From Aliishimia sp963678085 (GTDB lineage Bacteria > Pseudomonadota > Alphaproteobacteria > Rhodobacterales > Rhodobacteraceae): 64,000 bases of DNA. The stretch is from the NCBI GenBank assembly GCA_963678085.1, contig OY782680.1, positions 1,860,001 through 1,924,000 on the forward strand, in the 5' to 3' direction. The notes under the pieces were generated by a model, which saw only the letters and a list, made by a program, of their open reading frames with translations, ran no database searches and had not been told where the DNA came from. A program made the translations under genes and the position numbers. This document shows positions 60,136 through 64,000 of the stretch, one piece after another (the stretch's first letter is position 1; each line of letters opens with the position of its first letter).

Positions 60136-62868
60136 TTATTCTTCGCCATCCTCTTGATCTGCGATCCAAGCGACCGAGACGACCTCTTCGCCCGCGCCGG
60201 TATTAAAGACGCGCACGCCCCCAGCAGAGCGCGAGCGGAAGGAGATGCCATCGACTGGGACGCGAATCGATTGACCCTTTGAGGTGGCGAGCATGATTTG
60301 GTCTTCCATTTCTACTGGGAAGCTTGCAACCAGCGCGCCGCCGCGCATCGCTTTGTCCATGGCCGTCACGCCCAAGCCGCCGCGCCCTCGCACCGGGTAA
60401 TCATGGGAGGAGCTCAGCTTGCCCGACCCGCCAGCGGTGATGGTAAGAATTAAGTTTTCGGCCGCGGACATTTCGGCGTAGCGCTCTTGGCTGATTGTTG
60501 CATTCGGGTCTACGGTCTCTTCATCTGATGCATCAGGATCATCCGCTAAGCCCGCAACAGCACGGCGCATTTTCAGGTAAGCGGCGCGCTCTTCAGTTGT
60601 TGCCTCAAAGTGACGGATCACGCTCATGGACACTACGCGGTCATTGTCTGACAATTTAATGCCACGCACCCCGGTTGAGGCGCGAGAGTTGAAAACCCGC
60701 ACATCTGTTGCCGGAAAACGAATGGCCCGGCCGGAATTGGTGACCAGCATCACATCATCCTCATGAGAGGCGATGCGGGCATTGATCAGGCTCCAATCCG
60801 CGCTTTCATTTTCGAATTTCATCGCGATTTTGCCGTTGCGCATGACATTGGTGAAATCGCTGAGCTTGTTGCGCCGCACCGTGCCCCGGTCGGTGGCAAA
60901 GACGATTTGCAAATCATCCCACTCGTCCTCGGGGCGGTCTACCGGCATAATCGCGGCAATCGAGACGCCTGCAGGGATCGGCAAAATATTCACAATCGCT
61001 TTGCCTTTCGAGGTGCGACCACCTTGCGGCAGACGCCAGGTTTTCAGCTTATAGACCATCCCATCTGTGGTGAAAAACAGCAGCTGGGTATGAGTGTTGG
61101 CCACAAAGAGAGTGGTTACGACATCCTCTTCTTTGGTTTGCATGCCTGCAAGGCCCTTGCCGCCCCGGCGTTGGCTGCGGAAATCGGTCAGAGGCGTGCG
61201 CTTGATATAGCCGCCGGAGGTGACGGTGACGACCATATCTTCGCGCTCGATAAGATCCTCATCCTCCATATCGCCGGACCAATCGACGATTTCGGTGCGG
61301 CGCGGCACCGCGAACAGCTCCCGCACCTCGTGCAGCTCGGCGGCGATAATGCCCATGATGCGTTCGCGCGAGCCGAGAATTTCGAGATATTCCTTGATCT
61401 TACCGGCCAGTGCTTCGAGCTCGTCTGTGACCTCTTTCACGCCGATTTGCGTGAGGCGTTGCAGGCGCAGATCAAGGATTGCGCGGGCTTGGGTTTCGGA
61501 GAGGTTATAGGTGCCATCCTCATTGATCGTATGAGTTGGATCATCAATCAGGCGGATATAGGCGGCGATATCATGAGCGGGCCAGGGGCGGGTCATCAGC
61601 TTTTCGCGCGCCTCTGCAGCATCGGCGGAGGCACGAATGGTGGCAACCACCTCATCTACATTTGACACGGCCACGGCCAATCCGCACAAGATATGGGAGC
61701 GCTCGCGCGCCTTTCGCAGCTCAAAAGCGGTGCGCCGCGCTACGACTTCTTCGCGGAAATCAATGAAGCTGGTGAGAAAACGGCGTAAAGTCAGCTGCTC
61801 GGGTCGCCCGCCATTGAGCGCCAGCATGTTACAGCCAAAAGAGGTCTGCATCGGCGTAAAACGATAAAGCTGGTTGAGCACCACATCCGCCGTCGCATCG
61901 CGTTTCAGCTCAATCACCACGCGCACGCCATTGCGGTCGCTCTCATCCTGCACATGGGCAACGCCTTCGATCTTTTTGTCATTGGCGGCCTGAGCGATGG
62001 TTTTCACCATATTCTCTTTGTTGACCTGATAGGGGATCTCTTCGACGATGATCGCATAACGGTCTTTGCGGATCTCTTCGATACGGGTTTTAGCGCGAAT
62101 AATCACGCTGCCGCGCCCTTCAAGATAGGCTTTGCGCGCGCCAGAACGGCCCAGCATTATCCCGCCGGTCGGAAAATCCGGGCCGGGTACATAGTCGATC
62201 AGCTGCTCTGAGCTGAGATCAGGATCGTCAATCAGGGCCAGGGTCGCATCCACCACCTCGCCCAAGTTATGGGGGGGGATATTGGTCGCCATGCCAACCG
62301 CAATCCCGCCCGCGCCATTGACGAGCATGTTGGGAAAACGGGCGGGCAGGACGGTTGGTTCTTTATCCTTGCCATCATAATTGTCTTGAAAATCAACGGT
62401 GTCTTTGTCGATATCGGCCAGAAGATAGGCGGCGGGCTTGTCCATGCGTACTTCGGTATAGCGCATCGCAGCGGGGTTATCGCCATCCATGGAGCCGAAA
62501 TTGCCCTGCCCATCGAGCAGCGGCAAAGACATCGAGAAATCCTGCGCCATGCGCACCAAGGCGTCATAGATCGCGCTATCGCCATGGGGGTGATATTTAC
62601 CCATCACATCGCCAACGGGGCGCGCCGATTTGCGATAGGGTTTGTCATGGGTGTTGCCGGTCTCGTGCATGGCATACAGAATGCGCCGATGCACAGGCTT
62701 AAGCCCATCACGCAAATCTGGGATCGCGCGGCTGACGATCACCGACATCGCATAATCAAGATAAGAGCTGCGCATCTCTTTCTCGATCGAAACGGTCGGG
62801 CCGTCATAGATGGGGCGCTCTGGGCGGTTTTCGTCGTCTGATTCTGGGGTGTTGGGCGTGTCGTTCAA
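60136..62868 (-). CDS. gyrA: DNA gyrase subunit A
   Basis: A 910-residue type IIA topoisomerase subunit. The catalytic Tyr137 is in NPAAMRYTEV, and the quinolone region is HPHGDSAIYDALVRMAQDF with Ser98 and Asp102, the residues equivalent to E. coli Ser83 and Asp87, so no classic resistance change. The C-terminal domain has the GyrA box SQRRGGKG (QRRGGKG) and six-bladed-propeller repeats. The start is TTG 62868, without a strong ribosome-binding site; no other start lies before the conserved helix. A TTGTCTGACAA copy is at 60643-60655 and a TTTGCAAA at 60906. Confidence 0.97.
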   Translation of the reverse strand: MNDTPNTPESDDENRPERPIYDGPTVSIEKEMRSSYLDYAMSVIVSRAIPDLRDGLKPVHRRILYAMHETGNTHDKPYRKSARPVGDVMGKYHPHGDSAIYDALVRMAQDFSMSLPLLDGQGNFGSMDGDNPAAMRYTEVRMDKPAAYLLADIDKDTVDFQDNYDGKDKEPTVLPARFPNMLVNGAGGIAVGMATNIPPHNLGEVVDATLALIDDPDLSSEQLIDYVPGPDFPTGGIMLGRSGARKAYLEGRGSVIIRAKTRIEEIRKDRYAIIVEEIPYQVNKENMVKTIAQAANDKKIEGVAHVQDESDRNGVRVVIELKRDATADVVLNQLYRFTPMQTSFGCNMLALNGGRPEQLTLRRFLTSFIDFREEVVARRTAFELRKARERSHILCGLAVAVSNVDEVVATIRASADAAEAREKLMTRPWPAHDIAAYIRLIDDPTHTINEDGTYNLSETQARAILDLRLQRLTQIGVKEVTDELEALAGKIKEYLEILGSRERIMGIIAAELHEVRELFAVPRRTEIVDWSGDMEDEDLIEREDMVVTVTSGGYIKRTPLTDFRSQRRGGKGLAGMQTKEEDVVTTLFVANTHTQLLFFTTDGMVYKLKTWRLPQGGRTSKGKAIVNILPIPAGVSIAAIMPVDRPEDEWDDLQIVFATDRGTVRRNKLSDFTNVMRNGKIAMKFENESADWSLINARIASHEDDVMLVTNSGRAIRFPATDVRVFNSRASTGVRGIKLSDNDRVVSMSVIRHFEATTEERAAYLKMRRAVAGLADDPDASDEETVDPNATISQERYAEMSAAENLILTITAGGSGKLSSSHDYPVRGRGGLGVTAMDKAMRGGALVASFPVEMEDQIMLATSKGQSIRVPVDGISFRSRSAGGVRVFNTGAGEEVVSVAWIADQEDGEE
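60643..60655. repeat. TTGTCTGACAA odd palindrome, copy 5
   Basis: ATTGTCTGACAAT in gyrA; on the coding strand it reads LSDN, as do copies 1 and 2. Confidence 0.6.
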
Positions 62869-62960
62869 GAGATTCTGCCTGTTTTTTGTTCGCCGCTATA
62901 TCTTGAGGAACACTCTAGCAGAAAGCGTATATGCGGTGCAATGGCCCTGATTTTGGTCGT

Positions 62961-62990
62961 TTGGCAGCCGCGCGGCTATTCTGCTAACAT
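62961..62990 (+). promoter_or_regulatory. Candidate promoter of the usg gene
   Basis: TTGGCA (62961-62966), 18 bases, TAACAT (62985-62990), about 70 bp before the usg ATG. Both boxes have one or two mismatches to consensus. The rest of the gyrA-usg spacer shows nothing clear. Confidence 0.35.
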
Positions 62991-63060
62991 GTTGCTTTCA
63001 TTGAATCGTAAGGATTGCTGCTCCAAGCTGGTCGCATGAATGAGTGAAAGAGGTGCCAAA

Positions 63061-63327
63061 ATGGAGACCAGTGAAACAGAATTGATGCTAAAAGGCTATG
63101 GGCTGACCACCGCTGAGATGTTCTATCACATGCCCGATTACACCCATGTGCTGAACAGCTTTATCTGGCAAGATTATGATATCGCGCCCGATCATCCGAA
63201 GCTTTTCAAGTTCATCGAGTTTTGGAAGAGTGAGATTGATGGGCCGTTGCATTCGGTGCGGTTTACCCATCGAAAGATGCTCAGCTCGGGTGAATGGCGG
63301 CAAGTGGTTGGAGAATTTCCGATCCAC
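63061..63327 (+). CDS. Usg family protein
   Basis: An 89-residue... (the stop ends at 63330; coding residues are METSETEL onward, 89 codons) small soluble protein of the Usg family, found across alphaproteobacteria near trp or other housekeeping genes. Marks are LKGYGLTTAEMFYHMPDY, NSFIWQDYDIAPDHP and GPLHSVRFTHRKM. Its function is unknown; early suggestions of a link with tryptophan synthesis are unproven. The ATG at 63061 has AGAGG 7 nt upstream; ATG 63040 is in frame but less well supported. Confidence 0.82.
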
Positions 63328-63393
63328 TGACGCCTGGTGCGGCTTGCGCGTTGCCCGGCCCCTGCTAGGATTGCCGCATCAAGGGAGGGTGAG

Positions 63394-64000
63394 ATGCAGC
63401 AGGTCGAGATTGAGCGAAAGAACATAAAGCACCTTAGGTTTAGGGATGTGTGCAAGGCTCCTTTGCGCGAGGGTCAGGTGCGTTTAGCGATCAGAAGTTT
63501 TGCGCTGACTGCTAATAATGTGACCTATGCCGCAACCGGTGATGTGATTGGATATTGGAAATTCTTTCCCGCCACTGACGCGGAGTATGGGGTGGTGCCG
63601 GTCTGGGGCTTTGCCGAGGTTGTCGAGACGCGCTCGCAGGCCTTAGAGCTTGGCGCGCGTGTCTATGGGTTTTGGCCGATGGCTTCTGAGGCTGTGCTTT
63701 TGCCCAAGCAGAAAGGTGGGATCCTTGTTGATCAAACGCCGCATCGTGCAGACCTGCCGCCCGTTTATAATCAATATTACCCGGTGCAAGCGCAATCCTT
63801 TGAAGAGGACGCCTATCAAGCGTTGCTGCAACCTTTGCTCGCCACCTCTTATCTGCTTTGTGACTGGCTTGAGGATAATGATTTCTTTGGGGCTGAGCAG
63901 ATCTTGATTGGCAGCGCCTCGTCAAAAACCGGGGCGGGGCTTGCCATGTTCTTGGCTCAGTTGTCCCAAAAGCCCAAGATCATCGGCCTGACCTCTCCCG
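63394..64000 (+). CDS. DUF2855 family protein, truncated by the window end
   Basis: Only the first 202 codons are present, and no stop is reached. The start ATG 63394 follows GGGAGGG. Visible parts are the N-terminal strand (MQQVEIERKNIKHLRFRD), IRSFALTANNVTYAATGDVIGYWKFFP, VPVWGFAEVVETRSQALELGARVYGFWP and the beginning of a Rossmann-like segment, ILIGSASSKTGAGLAMFLA. The layout is that of a medium-chain dehydrogenase/reductase-like protein without zinc, as in DUF2855. Substrate unknown. Confidence 0.8.
   Translation, partial: MQQVEIERKNIKHLRFRDVCKAPLREGQVRLAIRSFALTANNVTYAATGDVIGYWKFFPATDAEYGVVPVWGFAEVVETRSQALELGARVYGFWPMASEAVLLPKQKGGILVDQTPHRADLPPVYNQYYPVQAQSFEEDAYQALLQPLLATSYLLCDWLEDNDFFGAEQILIGSASSKTGAGLAMFLAQLSQKPKIIGLTSP

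Noticed and set aside
60763..61665. 300-codon plus-strand frame inside gyrA
   Set aside because: Shadow of gyrA; open only because of codon bias in the real gene.
60136..62868. Quinolone-resistance change in GyrA
   Set aside because: Ser98 and Asp102, equivalent to E. coli Ser83 and Asp87, are both the susceptible-type residues.

Overview
The window looks like a chromosomal segment of an alphaproteobacterium of the order Rhodobacterales (roseobacter-like). The clearest markers are the nifR3/dusB-ntrB-ntrC-ntrY-ntrX-trkA-trkH-hfq-hflX cluster in one orientation, an NtrC without the sigma54-contact GAFTGA loop, a CckA hybrid kinase preceded by a full CtrA box, a HemB with an Asp-type metal site in place of the zinc cysteines, and an RTX/Hint-domain secreted protein. 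Gene density is high: nearly all sequence is coding, many convergent genes overlap at their stops, and many co-directional genes overlap by 1-4 nt. I see no rRNA, tRNA, IS element, prophage or CRISPR array. The genus cannot be fixed from the sequence alone.

Layout. 1-5.8 kb: a truncated exported protein, a PQQ-type sugar dehydrogenase, divergent mtnP and an rsmB-type methylase, then cckA. 5.8-10.1 kb: the longest non-coding gap (5771-6431), then a 1212-residue RTX/cadherin-like/Hint protein. 10.1-15.7 kb: a MobA-like nucleotidyltransferase and two divergent dimethylglycine/sarcosine dehydrogenase-type flavoproteins. 15.8-21.5 kb: lipA, hpt, a COQ10/RatA START protein, an MmgE/PrpD protein, amt, pncC and pgpA. 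21.6-33.4 kb: the nitrogen, potassium, Hfq and HflX run. 33.6-41.3 kb: rluE, a penicillin-acylase-like hydrolase, a 3-hydroxyisobutyrate-dehydrogenase-like enzyme, an Aer-type PAS protein, a YSC84/SYLF lipoprotein, hemB and a small membrane protein. 41.3-50.5 kb: mfd, a FrnE-like DsbA protein, an acyl-CoA ligase with a divergent XRE-cupin regulator, a 72-residue protein, an aquaporin and a YejA-like binding protein. 50.5-64 kb: a predicted small RNA, a DUF502 protein, psuG-psuK with a DUF4198 protein, a head-to-head HupE/UreJ protein, a ThiE-like protein, trmJ, ctaA, an M32 carboxypeptidase, gyrA, usg and a truncated DUF2855 gene.

The regulatory logic that can be read: NtrB/NtrC and NtrY/NtrX sense nitrogen or redox state and could act on amt; TrkA/TrkH handle potassium; Hfq would serve small RNAs such as the one predicted at about 50587-50661; CckA sits under a CtrA box and so could be controlled by the regulator it feeds.

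The most unusual property is at DNA level. The palindrome TTTGCAAA occurs about 42 times by my hand count, against roughly one expected for an unbiased sequence. It is concentrated in patches (23 copies between 14.7 and 23.4 kb) and absent from long stretches. It occurs in every reading frame and in spacers, sometimes as near-tandem copies 9 bp apart. A second odd palindrome, TTGTC(T/A)GACAA, occurs five times against about 0.03 expected. Neither is explained by the genes.
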